Origin: Novosphingobium sp.
GTDB lineage: Bacteria > Pseudomonadota > Alphaproteobacteria > Sphingomonadales > Sphingomonadaceae
DNA: 64,000 bases
Assembly (NCBI RefSeq): GCF_030696665.1
Contig: NZ_JAUYRV010000014.1
Span: forward strand, 62,001 to 126,000
Direction of reading: 5' to 3'
Made by a program: the position numbers and the translations under genes. This document shows, in pieces, positions 7,624-16,372 of this stretch. The notes under the pieces were generated by a model. That model was not told where the DNA came from. It ran no database searches and worked only from the letters and a program-made list of their open reading frames with translations. Position 1 is the stretch's first letter. Each line of letters starts with the position of its first letter.

Positions 7624-9567
7624 ATGCCCGCCCTACCTCGCCTTTTTGCCGCGCTTGCGAAGTGTCACGCGGGCAACATACTGCCGCTGGCGGCTATGGC
7701 GATCTTCGCGATCGCGGCGCTGATCGGTGGTGCGGTGGATATGAGCCGTGCCTGGCGGGTGCAGACCAGACTGCAGGCGGCCTGCGATGCCGGCGCGTTG
7801 GCAGGGCGGCGCGCCGTGTCATCCAACGGCTTTGATGCAAATGCGCAGGCGCAGGCGCAAAACTATTTCTACGCCAACTTCAATACCGCCCGGCTGGATG
7901 CCGACAATACGGCTTTCGTGGCGACCTCTGTAGACAAAGGCGGCACCATCGACGCCGTGGCAACGGCGGAGCTGCCGCCCCTGATGATGCAGCTGTTCGG
8001 CTTTGCCGGTTTTGAACTGCGTTCCGACTGCACCGCAGCGATGGGCGCGGGCAACAACGACATCATGATGGTGCTCGATACTACCGGTTCGATGGCGTGG
8101 CAGCTTAACGGAAGCACCCAGACCCGCATCGAAGCGCTGCGGGCATCGATGAAGAGCTTCTACGACAACCTGGCCAGTGCAACCTCTGGAACGAACGCGC
8201 GCATCCGCTTCGGCTTTGTGCCTTACAGTTCCTCGGTAAACGTCGGGCGGCTGATCCGCGCAAAGGATCCGGACTACTTGGTCGACAGCTGGACCATACA
8301 GTCGCGCCAGGCCATCTACCGCACAGTGCAAGTGGTGAGCGGTTATGGCACGCCAGCACCCGCTCCCGGCACAACCAACACATCTGGTGCCAGCTATACC
8401 GGCTGGACCGATCATTCTGCGAGCACGTACATCTTTTCCAGTACTTGCGCGGCAAATCGCCCGGCCGACACGGCATGGACCAACAGCGGTGCGGCAACGT
8501 CTGTGACCACCACTACGATCAACGGTTCCGGGCAGCAGGTGACCACTATCACCACCACACAACTGCAGAACATGACCGACTACGAATGCAACTGGCAGTT
8601 CCTGTCGTTCAAAGTCCAGAAACGCACCGGATCGCGCACCGTGACGACCACGATCTCGTCCGCCGCCAATCCGATATACACCTCGTCGCAGGTGTTTGAC
8701 CGGTGGGAGTATCGGCCAGTCACTTACAGCACGCAGAACTACAAGAACTTCGAAGCGGTGAGCACCAACACAGGCGAAAACGGAACGACGGCTTCATCAA
8801 CCTGGCGCGGCTGCATCGAAGAACGCGCGACCGTTTCGGAAGACGCGTTCAGTTGGTCGGCGTTGGGTGGTGTTTCTCCATCAGGCGCGCTTGACCTTGA
8901 TATCGATACCCCGCCGGACAGCTCCAGCAGCTCGAAATGGGCGCCGATGTGGCCTGAAGTCGCCTATATCCGGACCCAGATATTCGGTGGCAACGTGTAT
9001 ATGAACAATGCGTTGCCATCACCCACGGGGCAACAGGCGCCCTCGTTCTGCCCATCGCCCGCGCAACTGCTGTCCACGATGGATCGCAGCGCCTACTTCG
9101 CTTACGCCGATGGGCTGGTGGCCGAAGGTGGCACTTATCATGACATCGGCATGGTCTGGGGCGCGCGCCTGTTTTCGCCTGACGGGATATGGTCGGACAA
9201 CGTGCTTGACCCCGCCGGCAACGGCAGTGAGATATCACGCCACATGATCTTCATGACCGATGGTGAAATGTCGCCGTCCTACTCGGTGCAGTCTTCGTGG
9301 GGCATCGAGTATCATGACCGGCGCGTGACCGACGATGGCATCTCCCGAGACAAGGAGCGCCACAACGCACGCTTTCTGGCCCTGTGCGACGCTGTGAGAG
9401 CAAAAGGCATCAGGCTGTGGGTAATCGCGTTTGCTCAGGGCATGACCACCGAACTGGCCGCTTGCGCATCAACCGACAGCGCGTTCACCGCTTCAAACGC
9501 CACCCAGCTTGACGCAGCGTTCCAATCAATCGCCAAGCAGGTGGGCGAACTGCGGGTGGTGCAATGA
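7624..9567 (+). CDS. TadG-like protein with von Willebrand A domain
   Basis: A 647-residue protein. The N terminus is TadE/TadG-like: a hydrophobic segment at about 19-37 (ILPLAAMAIFAIAALIGG) followed by VDMSRAWRVQTRLQAACDAGALAG. The vWA fold begins at NNDIMMVLDTTGSM, with metal-site residues at 152-156, and reappears near residue 543 in FMTDGEMS. In between lies a Ser/Thr/Asn-rich stretch of some 350 residues. TadG proteins act in the envelope in Flp pilus assembly or adhesion. The stop overlaps the next TadE-like gene (ATGA, 9564-9567). No tadA, tadB, tadC or flp is in the window, so this looks like an orphan pseudopilin-type trio. Confidence 0.85.
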   Translation: MPALPRLFAALAKCHAGNILPLAAMAIFAIAALIGGAVDMSRAWRVQTRLQAACDAGALAGRRAVSSNGFDANAQAQAQNYFYANFNTARLDADNTAFVATSVDKGGTIDAVATAELPPLMMQLFGFAGFELRSDCTAAMGAGNNDIMMVLDTTGSMAWQLNGSTQTRIEALRASMKSFYDNLASATSGTNARIRFGFVPYSSSVNVGRLIRAKDPDYLVDSWTIQSRQAIYRTVQVVSGYGTPAPAPGTTNTSGASYTGWTDHSASTYIFSSTCAANRPADTAWTNSGAATSVTTTTINGSGQQVTTITTTQLQNMTDYECNWQFLSFKVQKRTGSRTVTTTISSAANPIYTSSQVFDRWEYRPVTYSTQNYKNFEAVSTNTGENGTTASSTWRGCIEERATVSEDAFSWSALGGVSPSGALDLDIDTPPDSSSSSKWAPMWPEVAYIRTQIFGGNVYMNNALPSPTGQQAPSFCPSPAQLLSTMDRSAYFAYADGLVAEGGTYHDIGMVWGARLFSPDGIWSDNVLDPAGNGSEISRHMIFMTDGEMSPSYSVQSSWGIEYHDRRVTDDGISRDKERHNARFLALCDAVRAKGIRLWVIAFAQGMTTELAACASTDSAFTASNATQLDAAFQSIAKQVGELRVVQ

Positions 9568-10160
9568 GCCGGCTTTCATGCTTCAAACGCCTCGCTTCTG
9601 ACTGCGAAGGCGCAACCCTTGTAGAGTTTGCCATTGCAACGCCGATGTTCCTGGTGCTCGTCGTTGGCATTCTCGACATTGGCCAGATGGTTTACGGCAA
9701 GGCGGTTCTGACCGGTGCCGTTCATCGTGCTGCGCGCAATACCGCGCTGGAGACACGCAATACGTCTGAGGCTGACGCGAGCGTGCGCAACGCAATCGCG
9801 CCGATCTTGCCGGGCGTTACAATCGCAACCAGCCGCACCAGCTATTACGATTTCGCCGACGTCGGCAGGCCCGAAAAGTGGAATGACGCCAACGGCAATT
9901 CCCGCTGCGACAACAACGAAACCTATACCGACGAGAACCGGAGCGGGACGTGGGACGAAGACGTCGGCAAAAAGGACAGCATCGGTGATGCCAATGATGT
10001 CGTCGTGTACAAGGTCACGGCCTCGTTCTCGCCGATGTTCAAGGTTCCATTTCTGCCCCAACGCTGGGGAACGCGAACTTTGAGCGCGACAGCCGTGACC
10101 AAGAGCCAGCCTTTCGGCAACCAGACAAGTTACGGGTCTTCCGCAGGGAATTGCGCATGA
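9564..10160 (+). CDS. TadE-like minor pseudopilin
   Basis: A 198-residue protein with a TadE-type N terminus: a short leader, then LVEFAIATPMFLVLVVGILD (about 20-39), where a Glu follows the predicted cleavage region, as in TadE and Flp pseudopilins. The rest is periplasmic, with an Asp/Asn-rich run (NDANGNSRCDNNETYTDENR) that could bind calcium (inference). It is coupled to the TadG-like gene upstream and the next TadE-like gene downstream by ATGA overlaps. The prepilin peptidase that would process it is not in this window. Confidence 0.82.
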   Translation: MSRLSCFKRLASDCEGATLVEFAIATPMFLVLVVGILDIGQMVYGKAVLTGAVHRAARNTALETRNTSEADASVRNAIAPILPGVTIATSRTSYYDFADVGRPEKWNDANGNSRCDNNETYTDENRSGTWDEDVGKKDSIGDANDVVVYKVTASFSPMFKVPFLPQRWGTRTLSATAVTKSQPFGNQTSYGSSAGNCA

Positions 10161-10816
10161 CCGTCCACAGCCCCAATCCCCGCCTGCTGCGCGCTCTGGC
10201 AAAAGATACGACTGCAGTTTCGATCATCGAGTTTGCCCTCGTCCTGCCACTGTTCATGACCTTGGGGATGTATGGCGCAGAAATCGCATGGCTAAATGCC
10301 ACGGCGCTGGAAGTGAGTCAGGTGGCCATCTCAATGGCCGACAATGCATCCCGCATTGGCCAGACCGACAATAGCGGCGTAACGCCAACGATCAGCAGTG
10401 ATGATGTCGCATCCGTCCTGACCGGCGCATTGGAAGAAGGCGATACGGTTGCCCTTGCGGACAACGGCCGCGTCATCCTTTCCAGCCTTGAAGGCAATCC
10501 GGTGAACGGCAAGCAATACATTCACTGGCAGCAGTGCATGGGCAAAGGCAAGCAGCAGTCCAAGCGCGGCAAGGCCGACCCAACCGGCGGACTGCTGACT
10601 TCAGTGGTCAACGGCCTGACGATGGGCGGAAAGACCATCAAGGCACCTGCAGGCGGTGCCGTGATGGTGGCCGAAGTCTGGTACGAATACAAAGGCCTGT
10701 TCGGTACGCTGTTCGTCGACAACATCGTCATTCACGAAGAAGCCGCGGTCATCGCGCGTGACGACCGCAGCGCCAGCGCCGGCCTTACCGGAAACGACAA
10801 GAAGAACGCGTGTTAA
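10157..10816 (+). CDS. TadE-like protein, third gene of the trio
   Basis: A 219-residue protein with a pseudopilin-like N terminus (AVSIIEFALVLPLFMTLGMY) and a hydrophilic remainder. I chose the ATG at 10157 because it makes the ATGA overlap (10157-10160) seen in the preceding pair and has AGGGAA six bases upstream; a TTG at 10151 is open but has no ribosome site. The C-terminal part contains VMVAEVWYEYKGLF, typical of TadE-like domains. It probably assembles with its two neighbours in the envelope. It ends six bases before the convergent M16 gene. Confidence 0.8.
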   Translation: MTVHSPNPRLLRALAKDTTAVSIIEFALVLPLFMTLGMYGAEIAWLNATALEVSQVAISMADNASRIGQTDNSGVTPTISSDDVASVLTGALEEGDTVALADNGRVILSSLEGNPVNGKQYIHWQQCMGKGKQQSKRGKADPTGGLLTSVVNGLTMGGKTIKAPAGGAVMVAEVWYEYKGLFGTLFVDNIVIHEEAAVIARDDRSASAGLTGNDKKNAC

Positions 10817-10822
10817 CCGCGT

Positions 10823-13717
10823 TTACGGCTTCTTTTCAGGCACCACTTCCAGCCGCCAGCTCTTGTCCTTCAACAGATAGCGCTGGGCAAGCAGCTGCAT
10901 CCGCTCGGGCGTGGTCTGGCTATAGTCGTTGAGGATGGTGCGGATCGCGGCGATCTTGCGCGGGTCATTGGCCGCCCCTTCCAGCTGGAACATGTAAAAA
11001 CCGTTGCCTGTGCTGGCGCGGGTGATCAGTTGCTTGAGCGGCTCTGTCACGCGGCCGATCTCGTCCGCCGTCGGCGGGGTTGCTGCCAGATCGGCAGCGA
11101 TCTTGTCAGCGGCAGCAAAGAACGTGTCGAAATCGCCGGGGCGCAACTGCACCATCGCCGAAATGTAGCCGCCCGAAGGCAGATCGAGCGGCCAGCTTGA
11201 ACCGACTTGCGGGGCGTAACTCGCGCCCACCTTTTCGCGCATCGCATCGAACAGGCGATTGTTGAATATCTGCGCAAGAATTTCGAGTTGTCGGCTTTCG
11301 CGCACGCCTTGCTGTCCGCCACCGGTGGGCCATGCGACCAGTGCCGCCGCCTGTCCGGGGTCACCACGATGGGTCAACACCAGCGGTTCGGCATTATGCG
11401 CGGGGATGTTGGGCGCAAGCGCGGGCTGTTCGGTCGCCGGACGGGCAGGCAGCGCGCCAAAGGTCTTTTCCAGTGCCGCAATTGCCTGTTCGCGGGTGAA
11501 ATCGCCGAACATATCGATCTCGATTGGGCCTTGCGCCAGCAACGGCTCCCACGTGGCGCGGAAGCCTTCGGGGGTAACCTTCTCAAGCTCTGCCGGATTG
11601 GGCGTGGCATAGCGCGGGTCGCCATCGCGCAGCAACCAATTGAGATCGCGGTTGAGCACCGCCATCGGCGCGGAATTGAAGCTTTCGTACTGCAGCTTGG
11701 CCGCAGCCTTGGCGCGCAGCACCGGGTTCGGTTCCCAGCGTGGCGTGGCCAGCTTGGCGGCCATGAGATAAAGCTGGTCTGCCAGATCGGCGGGCCGGGT
11801 ATCGGCAGACAGCACGAAGGCCGTATCGTCGATGTTGAAATCAAGGCTCAGCTTGCGGCCTGTGGCCAGCCGGTCAAGATCATCACGGCCCAAGGTGCCG
11901 ATGCCGCTGTCCATCAGCGCCATTTGCCCCATCGGCCCATAGACCGCGTTCTGCGGGCTGATCGCCGAATAGCCGCCGCCGAAACGCGCCTTCAGGATGA
12001 TCCGGCCGGGTTCAGCATCGTTGGGCCAAAGCAGGACTTTCACGCCGTTGGACAGTTCGATCTGTTCGATGCCCAGCAGGCCGATCGGCCGAGCGCTTGC
12101 CACTGTGCCGGGTGTTCCGACAGGAGGCAGATCTTCAAACTTAAGCGAATTGGCGGCCACACGGCTGCCCGACGCGGCTTCGACCGAAGCGGTGAGCGCG
12201 GCGCGAAGCGATGCCTCGTCAGCCTCCCCCACCTTTGGCGTAATCATCATCGGGCGGATAACCGTGCCCTGAAACAGCGCGCGCGTACTTTTCAGCACCG
12301 CATCGGGTTTGAACAGCGGGATCGAGCTTTTGAAGATTTGATAGACGGTATCGGGATTGGCCACCGTCTCGCGAATGTCCACCGCGTTGACGATGTCGTC
12401 CGCTGCGCGCGATCCGGCGATGGTCGATTGCGTTTCGACTGCAACCTTGAACGCCACTTCGAACTCGGCGACCTCACGGTCGATCTCTTCCTGCGAAGGC
12501 GGCGTGGCGAGCGCATCGGCAATAACCCCGCGCACATCGGAAACCGCGCCTTTCCAGTCCTCGCTAAGCGGGGTGACGGTAACGATGGTCGCATCGGCAG
12601 AGCGCGAAAGCTCCTGCTTCATCTCGTCAACCGAAGCGGCAAGGTAGCTGCCCCCTGCCCGTGCGCGCCCTTCCAGACGGCGGTTGATCAGCGCCAGCGC
12701 TACCCTGTCGATCATCAGCGCCTGATTGTAGGCGATGGTATCGTTGACTTTCTTCCACGGCCGCAGGATCGCCCAGTTGACGATGCGCGGCAGGTCAGGC
12801 TCGACGATGACTTTGGCCTCGCCCACCGGGTTCTGTGGATCAAGCCCTGCTGGTGCGACGGGCTTGCCGAAATCGGGCTGCGGAGACTTTTTGCCCGCCA
12901 CCTTCCAGCCGCCGAACCACTGTTCGATCCGCGCAACCAGCGTTGCCGGATCAGCGTCACCTGCCACCACGATCACGGTGTTGTCGGGGCGATACCACTT
13001 GTCGTGAAAGGCTTTTACTTTCGCGCCCGTGGCAGCTTCGAGCGTCGGCACTGTGCCAATCGGATTGCGCGCGGCGAGAAGCTGCCCGTTGAAGAACAGG
13101 TTGCGCGTTTCATCCAGAACGCGCGATTGCGCACTGGTGCGTTCACGCATTTCGGCAAGCACGATCGGCACTTCGGTCTTCACACCGCGATCGGTGAAGA
13201 TCGGCGCGATGATCATGCCCGAAAGCAGGCGGAACGTCTCGTCCAGCTTGGCCGGATCGGCCTGCGGAATGTCCAGCTTGTAGGTGGTCTGCGTCGGGCT
13301 GGTTTCCGCATTGGTATCGCTGCCGAAGGTCGCACCAAGGCGCTGCCATGTGGGGATGGTCTCGCCTTCCTTCAGGTACTTCGATTCGCGGAAGGTCAGG
13401 TGCTCCAGAAGGTGGGCATAGCCGCGCTGCTCCTCGGTCTCGTACATCGAACCTGCATCCACCAGCACGCGGATGGAAACCTGTTCGGGCGGCACGCCAT
13501 TGTGGCGCACGGCATAGCGCACGCCATTGGACAGGACGCCAAAGGTCCACGCCTTGTCCTGCGGCACGTCAGAACCCTGATAGAGCCAAGGAACCGCCGA
13601 TTTTGTGGCGGTTGCAGGCGCTTTTGCCGGGGTCTGCGCAACGATCGGCGCGGTCGAAACCAGCAGGAGGGAAAGGAACAGGCCAAGGCGCCGGGCGCGC
13701 GTGTTATTTGATTGCAT
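10823..13717 (-). CDS. M16 family metallopeptidase, exported
   Basis: A 964-residue two-module M16 (pitrilysin/insulinase-like) protease. A signal peptide is evident (LGLFLSLLLVSTAPIVAQ). The inverted zinc motif HLLEH lies about 100 residues in, with a further acidic helix near 187 (LAEMRERT) supplying the third ligand. The second half is the inactive partner domain, as usual. Start: ATG at 13717; a GTG one codon upstream is also open. Such proteins degrade peptides in the periplasm. It is followed upstream on the same strand by the FKBP isomerase gene, both serving the envelope. Some relatives work as pairs with a separate subunit, but here both halves are in one chain. Confidence 0.9.
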   Translation of the reverse strand: MQSNNTRARRLGLFLSLLLVSTAPIVAQTPAKAPATATKSAVPWLYQGSDVPQDKAWTFGVLSNGVRYAVRHNGVPPEQVSIRVLVDAGSMYETEEQRGYAHLLEHLTFRESKYLKEGETIPTWQRLGATFGSDTNAETSPTQTTYKLDIPQADPAKLDETFRLLSGMIIAPIFTDRGVKTEVPIVLAEMRERTSAQSRVLDETRNLFFNGQLLAARNPIGTVPTLEAATGAKVKAFHDKWYRPDNTVIVVAGDADPATLVARIEQWFGGWKVAGKKSPQPDFGKPVAPAGLDPQNPVGEAKVIVEPDLPRIVNWAILRPWKKVNDTIAYNQALMIDRVALALINRRLEGRARAGGSYLAASVDEMKQELSRSADATIVTVTPLSEDWKGAVSDVRGVIADALATPPSQEEIDREVAEFEVAFKVAVETQSTIAGSRAADDIVNAVDIRETVANPDTVYQIFKSSIPLFKPDAVLKSTRALFQGTVIRPMMITPKVGEADEASLRAALTASVEAASGSRVAANSLKFEDLPPVGTPGTVASARPIGLLGIEQIELSNGVKVLLWPNDAEPGRIILKARFGGGYSAISPQNAVYGPMGQMALMDSGIGTLGRDDLDRLATGRKLSLDFNIDDTAFVLSADTRPADLADQLYLMAAKLATPRWEPNPVLRAKAAAKLQYESFNSAPMAVLNRDLNWLLRDGDPRYATPNPAELEKVTPEGFRATWEPLLAQGPIEIDMFGDFTREQAIAALEKTFGALPARPATEQPALAPNIPAHNAEPLVLTHRGDPGQAAALVAWPTGGGQQGVRESRQLEILAQIFNNRLFDAMREKVGASYAPQVGSSWPLDLPSGGYISAMVQLRPGDFDTFFAAADKIAADLAATPPTADEIGRVTEPLKQLITRASTGNGFYMFQLEGAANDPRKIAAIRTILNDYSQTTPERMQLLAQRYLLKDKSWRLEVVPEKKP

Positions 13718-13765
13718 CACCGGACTATAGGAAGCCTTCGGATGAAGGACCAGTGAATAGACCTG

Positions 13766-14368
13766 TTATTGCGCCGCTGCTGCTGCTTCTGCCGCCGCAG
13801 CGGCCGCCTCAGCTGCTTCGCTGGCCTGCTGCGCCGAATCGGCCTGCCCACCACGCATCGCCTCAACTTCAGCGACTGTCTTGAAGTCGACCAGCTCAAC
13901 CTGAAACACCAGATCCGAATTGGCCGGAATCGGGCCAGATTCCTGCGCTCCATAACCCAGCGTAGCGGGCACGCAGAAGCGCCACACGCTGCCCTTGGTC
14001 ATCATCTGCAGGCCCTCGGAAAAGCCCGGGATCACGCCTTCTACCGGGAATGCCGTCTGCTTGTTCTGGTCAAACACTTCACCGTTTGCCGCGAGATAGC
14101 CGACATAACCGACCAGCACATAATCGCCCTTGGCAGGCTTCGCACCTTCGGCAGGCTTGAGCATCAGCGTGCCCAAGCCGCTTGCCGTCGCCGCACTGCA
14201 CAACCGTTGCGTGGCCGGAACGATCGGGTTCAGCGGCACGGGAATGATCGCTGTGGAAGGCGCGGGGGCTTTGGGCGCAGGTTTGGCCGGAGCGGCCAGC
14301 GCAGGCGATGCGGCGGCAAGGAAAACGGCAGGGGCGAAGCGGCGCAGCGCGCGAAAGGTCAGGCTCAT
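13766..14368 (-). CDS. Exported FKBP-type peptidyl-prolyl isomerase
   Basis: A 200-residue protein starting at the ATG at 14368, which opens a clean signal peptide (RFAPAVFLAAASPALA); a longer frame upstream lacks one. The FKBP core is seen in the C-terminal half: GEVFDQNK, VIPGFSEGLQMMTKGS, VPATLGYGAQ and NSDLVFQVELVDF. It catalyses cis-trans proline isomerisation in the periplasm. The last 20 residues are nearly all Ala and Glu, a low-complexity tail. It lies about 50 bases from the M16 gene on the same strand, likely sharing a transcript, and diverges from the nfuA-like gene. Confidence 0.88.
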   Translation of the reverse strand: MSLTFRALRRFAPAVFLAAASPALAAPAKPAPKAPAPSTAIIPVPLNPIVPATQRLCSAATASGLGTLMLKPAEGAKPAKGDYVLVGYVGYLAANGEVFDQNKQTAFPVEGVIPGFSEGLQMMTKGSVWRFCVPATLGYGAQESGPIPANSDLVFQVELVDFKTVAEVEAMRGGQADSAQQASEAAEAAAAAAEAAAAAQ

Positions 14369-14513
14369 GACAGCGCCATAGCGAGGCCTCGCTGCCCGCG
14401 CCATGCACGCTTTGCCCCTGCGTGCGGATAATTCGTCATCCAGCCCCGCCAGAGTGGCGTTTTCAAAGGCTCCAGCCACTTGACCCCCTGCGTCACCGTC
14501 CTACATGCGAATC

Positions 14514-15092
14514 ATGTTCATAGAGACCGAAACCACGCCCAACCCGGCGACGCTCAAATTCCTCCCTGGTGAGCAGGTCATGCCCACCGGCACGCGCGAG
14601 TTCACGTCGCCCGAAGCGGCGGAGGTATCGCCACTGGCGCAGGCGTTGTTCGATCTGGGCGATGTTACCGGCGTGTTCTTCGGCCGCGATTTCGTTTCGG
14701 TCACAGCCGCACCGGGCGTTGAATGGTCGTCGCTCAAACCGCAGGTGCTCTCGCTCCTGCTCGATCATTTCGTGGCGCAGGCCCCGCTGTTCGTGCCGGG
14801 CAGCGCAGGCGGCATCGCGGTTCCTGCCGAAGCGGACGATGCGTTCTCCGATGACCCAGCCGATGCCGACGTGATCGAACAGATCAAGGACTTGATCGAA
14901 ACCCGCGTCCGCCCTGCCGTTGCCAACGATGGCGGCGACATCATCTATCGTGGCTTCCGCGAAGGCGTGGTCTATCTGCAAATGCAGGGTGCGTGCTCGG
15001 GCTGCCCTTCATCGTCGGCCACGCTCAAGAACGGCATCGAAAGCCTGCTCAAGCATTACGTTCCCGAAGTCAGCGAAGTGCGCGCCGCCTGA
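14514..15092 (+). CDS. nfuA: NfuA-like Fe-S cluster carrier
   Basis: A 192-residue protein with an N-terminal Nfu domain (FIETETTPNPATLKFLPG) and a C-terminal NifU-like domain carrying the cluster-binding Cys-x2-Cys (ACSGCPSS, Cys161 and Cys164). It binds and delivers [4Fe-4S] clusters to client enzymes; MiaB, encoded 3 kb downstream, is one plausible client. I chose the ATG at 14514 because relatives begin with this motif; an in-frame ATG at 14505 adds three residues. It abuts tsaB directly (stop 15092, start 15093), so they share a transcript. Confidence 0.92.
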   Translation: MFIETETTPNPATLKFLPGEQVMPTGTREFTSPEAAEVSPLAQALFDLGDVTGVFFGRDFVSVTAAPGVEWSSLKPQVLSLLLDHFVAQAPLFVPGSAGGIAVPAEADDAFSDDPADADVIEQIKDLIETRVRPAVANDGGDIIYRGFREGVVYLQMQGACSGCPSSSATLKNGIESLLKHYVPEVSEVRAA

Positions 15093-15713
15093 ATGCGCAG
15101 ACTGGTGATCGACAGCGCGACGGAAGCCTGCTCGGTCGCCTTGTTCGAAAACGATGAACTGATTGCGGGCGAGTGCCTGACGCTCGGGCGCGGCCATGCT
15201 GAACGGCTTGTCCCAATGATCGCCGCATTGCCCGAAAAGGGTCGCGCCGACGTGATCGCGGTCGACATCGGCCCGGGCAGTTTCACCGGGATCCGCGTTG
15301 GCCTTGCCGCTGCCCGCGCGCTGGGCCTTGCGTGGAACGCGCGGGTTGCAGGTTACGAAAGCCTTGGCCTTGTCGCTGCGATGGCGCGCGATCAGCACCC
15401 CGATACGGCCATCGATGTGTGTATGACCGGTGGCCACGGCGAATGGTTCTTCCAGCCTTTTGCTGCCGATGGAGAACCGCTCGCGCCGGTCATATCCCTA
15501 TCTCCCAATGCCGCCGCTACGCAAAGCGGTGCTGCACTGGTCGCGGGCAGCCAGGCGCAAGCTCTGACAGAACTGCGCGGTAGCGCGCGCGCGCTAGACA
15601 TGCGGCCCGATGCCCGCACGTTTGCGCTGCTCCGCACCGGCCGCCTCATTGCCGACCCGAGGCCGAGCTACGGACGCGCGCCCGACGCGCGGCTGCCGTT
15701 GGCCGCTGCCTGA
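15093..15713 (+). CDS. tsaB: tRNA threonylcarbamoyladenosine protein TsaB
   Basis: A 206-residue ASKHA-fold protein. Seen: the N-terminal phosphate-loop strand LVIDSATEACSVALF and VDIGPGSFTGIRVGLAAARAL, the TsaB signature. TsaB is the inactive scaffold that pairs with TsaD to make t6A37 in ANN-decoding tRNAs; TsaD and TsaE are not in this window. It abuts nfuA and lies 20 bases before rimI, the standard alphaproteobacterial order. The last ~30 residues (RGRSYGRAP-like tail) are basic and less conserved. Confidence 0.93.
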   Translation: MRRLVIDSATEACSVALFENDELIAGECLTLGRGHAERLVPMIAALPEKGRADVIAVDIGPGSFTGIRVGLAAARALGLAWNARVAGYESLGLVAAMARDQHPDTAIDVCMTGGHGEWFFQPFAADGEPLAPVISLSPNAAATQSGAALVAGSQAQALTELRGSARALDMRPDARTFALLRTGRLIADPRPSYGRAPDARLPLAAA

Positions 15714-15733
15714 GCAGAGGCACGACCCGCGCC

Positions 15734-16207
15734 ATGCTCGCTCCTTCCGACGATATTGACCGGATCATGTCGGTCATGGAGCGAGCCTTCCCCCCCGAAT
15801 ATGGTGAGGCGTGGAACAGGCGTCAGGTCAGTGACGCGCTGGTCGTAGGTAGTTGTCGTTATGGCCTGATCGGTGCGGATGGCGCAGAACAATTGCCGCA
15901 GACGTCAGACGCGGCAGGATTTTTTATGAGTCGCGGCATTCTTGATGAAGAAGAACTGCTGCTTTTTGCCATTGCACCCGAATACCGCCGACAGGGGTTG
16001 GGTCATATCCTGCTCACCCGCTTTATATCTTCGGCAAAAGACAATGGTATGTCCCGCATCTTCCTTGAAATGCGACGCGGAAACCCGGCCGCTTTTCTGT
16101 ATGCATCTCATGGTTTCCACGAGATCGGGGTAAGGCCGTCCTATTACAGGACACCAGGTGGCAACCGCATTGATGCAATCAGCCAAGAGCTAACTTTCCA
16201 AGACTGA
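15734..16207 (+). CDS. rimI: RimI-like ribosomal-protein-alanine acetyltransferase
   Basis: A 157-residue GNAT enzyme. The acetyl-CoA pyrophosphate loop is seen as EYRRQGLGHILL and the C-terminal part as FLEMRRGNPAAFLYASHGF followed by RPSYYR, matching RimI (Asn and Tyr of the family signature present). It acetylates N termini, classically S18. It sits directly after tsaB, the usual linkage. Base composition dips slightly in its second half (AT-richer codons near 15920-16120) relative to its neighbours, but the gene is intact. Confidence 0.88.
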   Translation: MLAPSDDIDRIMSVMERAFPPEYGEAWNRRQVSDALVVGSCRYGLIGADGAEQLPQTSDAAGFFMSRGILDEEELLLFAIAPEYRRQGLGHILLTRFISSAKDNGMSRIFLEMRRGNPAAFLYASHGFHEIGVRPSYYRTPGGNRIDAISQELTFQD

Positions 16208-16270
16208 TCCGATACTTGGGGTCATCTGGCAGAGGGTGACTACGGATTCAAAAAAATCTGGGTCGAATGG

Positions 16271-16298
16271 TTGTATCTTTCGTTAGGAGGACTATACA
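16271..16298 (+). promoter_or_regulatory. Possible mucR promoter
   Basis: TTGTAT at 16271-16276 and TATACA at 16293-16298 with a 16-base spacer make a reasonable sigma-70-type promoter in the 165-base gap before mucR. An AGGAGG lies inside the spacer (16285-16290); it is followed by an 8-codon frame from GTG 16301, but the spacing is long and I read it as promoter context. The upstream A-run (16243-16250) might be bound by MucR itself, as members autoregulate through AT-rich sites (inference). Confidence 0.4.
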
Positions 16299-16372
16299 GC
16301 GTGACTTGGATCACCAATCATAGTTGATGGCAGTTGATCCACGATCTCACCAGCAAAGAAAGCCGGTTCGCA

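Noticed and set aside
6164..7723. Long plus-strand frame across DAHP synthase
   Set aside because: It is antisense to a clear class II DAHP synthase with no protein family features.
10151..10156. TTG start for the third TadE-like gene
   Set aside because: The ATG at 10157 gives an ATGA overlap and a ribosome site; TTG has neither.
11207..13711. Long open frame (about 834 codons) on the plus strand opposite the M16 protease
   Set aside because: No recognisable domain, and its codon pattern is just the complement of the M16 gene. High GC yields such mirror frames.
16285..16327. AGGAGG plus an 8-codon frame upstream of mucR as a leader peptide
   Set aside because: The spacing from AGGAGG to GTG is ten bases and the peptide has no regulatory character; the region reads better as promoter spacer. 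Not excluded.
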